Of a stretch of 5,474 nucleotides of DNA, positions 4,824-5,474 are shown piece by piece; position 1 is the stretch's first letter, and each line of letters opens with the position of its first letter. The stretch covers positions 1 to 5,474 of the forward strand of contig JAFGTU010000123.1 of assembly GCA_016933985.1 (NCBI GenBank), given 5' to 3'. The notes beneath the pieces are model-generated. The model saw nothing but the letters and a program-made list of their open reading frames with translations, was not told the DNA's origin and did not search any database. The position numbers and the translations under genes are program-made. This DNA is from Sedimentisphaerales bacterium. Its GTDB lineage: Bacteria; Planctomycetota; Phycisphaerae; Sedimentisphaerales; Anaerobacaceae.

Positions 4824-5444
4824 ATGCGCTATGTTGCTTGTTTAATAATTCTGGCGGCGGTCGCCAGTGTGGCTCCGGCTGCAATAAGCATGAGCATTGC
4901 CGAGACGGACAATTCCGCAGTGTTGGGTGCAGGCTATGTCACGAACGACATCCTGGTCACGACGGATGTGGACTGGTCGCAGTCTCAGGTATTGGTCACG
5001 TTGACCGCCGGTTCCGTCTATCAAACCCCGACTTTCGGCGCGAAGAATCCCCAGCCCGCTTGGTGGGGTGCGGTACCCGCGTTGCAGTATGATAGCTGGG
5101 TAACGGATGGATCCCTCGGTACCTGCTCGTATGCAGGCGCCGCGGGTAACCTCGGCGGCGATACCGAGCAATGGGATACTACCCATCTAGACCTGTGCTG
5201 GTTCAACACCGCAAGTGGGAACACCGGCACGGATCTTCTCAACGCCCGAATCACTCTCAGTGATGATGCCCAAGGCACATGGGCATATTGCGTCTGGGAT
5301 GCCGGCGATGAGACGATTGATCTTATATACATGGATAACGATGTGTATAAGGTTGTCGACGGGCACATGATCCCCGAACCGGCCACGATGGCCATGCTTA
5401 TGCTGGGCGGCCTTGGAGTACTGGCACGCCGCAGACGCAGCTAA
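4824..5444 (+). CDS. PEP-CTERM sorting domain-containing secreted protein
   Basis: This 206-residue exported protein has a sorting tail for exosortase. The signal peptide has R2, a hydrophobic core (VACLIILAAVASV) and a likely cleavage after A19 (A17-P18-A19). The mature part (about 21-180) is acidic and rich in Thr, Gly, Asp and Trp. It has VTNDILVTTDVDW (39-51), an early strand motif, and ARITLSDDAQGTW (141-153), which resembles a family common in planctomycete PEP-CTERM proteins. The tail has the sorting motif P184-E-P186, a hydrophobic segment ATMAMLMLGGLGVLA (187-201) and a basic end RRRRS. By family knowledge exosortase cuts near PEP and moves the protein to the surface or extracellular matrix; no exosortase is in the window. 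Three cysteines remain after processing (C101, C125, C156). The molecular role is unknown. It has its own strong ribosome site and appears monocistronic. Confidence 0.9.
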   Translation: MRYVACLIILAAVASVAPAAISMSIAETDNSAVLGAGYVTNDILVTTDVDWSQSQVLVTLTAGSVYQTPTFGAKNPQPAWWGAVPALQYDSWVTDGSLGTCSYAGAAGNLGGDTEQWDTTHLDLCWFNTASGNTGTDLLNARITLSDDAQGTWAYCVWDAGDETIDLIYMDNDVYKVVDGHMIPEPATMAMLMLGGLGVLARRRRS

Positions 5445-5474
5445 GGGCTGCGTTGCGACGTAAACCCGACCTGA

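Overview
The window looks like a chromosomal segment from a GC-rich planctomycete-type bacterium, probably from the Phycisphaerae side. Three things point that way: a PEP-CTERM (exosortase-sorted) secreted protein ending in IPEPATMAMLMLGG...ARRRRS, intergenic spacers full of short simple repeats and hairpins, and GC-rich housekeeping genes. The lineage is inferred; no rRNA or other phylogenetic marker is present.

Layout. (1) 2-886 (+): the 3' two thirds of rarA, an AAA+ clamp-loader-like ATPase of replication restart, cut by the window edge. (2) 887-1367: a repeat-packed spacer with eleven degenerate 10-bp units, two kinds of 7-bp repeat, a 26-bp direct repeat carrying TGCGCGCGCA, a 10-bp-arm palindrome and a possible terminator. 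(3) 1368-3042 (-): a two-gene operon, an XRE/ImmA-IrrE zinc peptidase followed 10 bp later by a DUF4411 PIN-like protein. This is a toxin-antitoxin-like accessory module. Its base composition is much more AT-rich (sample lines 22 and 25 G+C of 60) than rarA (40 of 60) or the folate gene (37 of 60), so it was probably acquired. (4) 3043-3268: a divergent promoter region with two hairpins. (5) 3269-3847 (+): 5-formyltetrahydrofolate cyclo-ligase, with a TTGACA-17-GACAAT promoter placed so that the mRNA may be leaderless. (6) 3861-4024: a compact, gene-less fold-back element with near-perfect inverted ends, best read as a MITE. (7) 4025-4823: about 800 bp without a convincing gene, holding a good sigma-70-type promoter, a small dyad at about -61 from its predicted start, and a leader of about 440 nt. 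(8) 4824-5444 (+): the PEP-CTERM protein.

The genes do not form one pathway. Two housekeeping genes (DNA replication repair, one-carbon metabolism) and one envelope gene are separated by an acquired stress or defence module and by repeats. The least explained parts are the fold-back element, the 10-bp-phased repeat after rarA, and the regulatory region of the PEP-CTERM gene.
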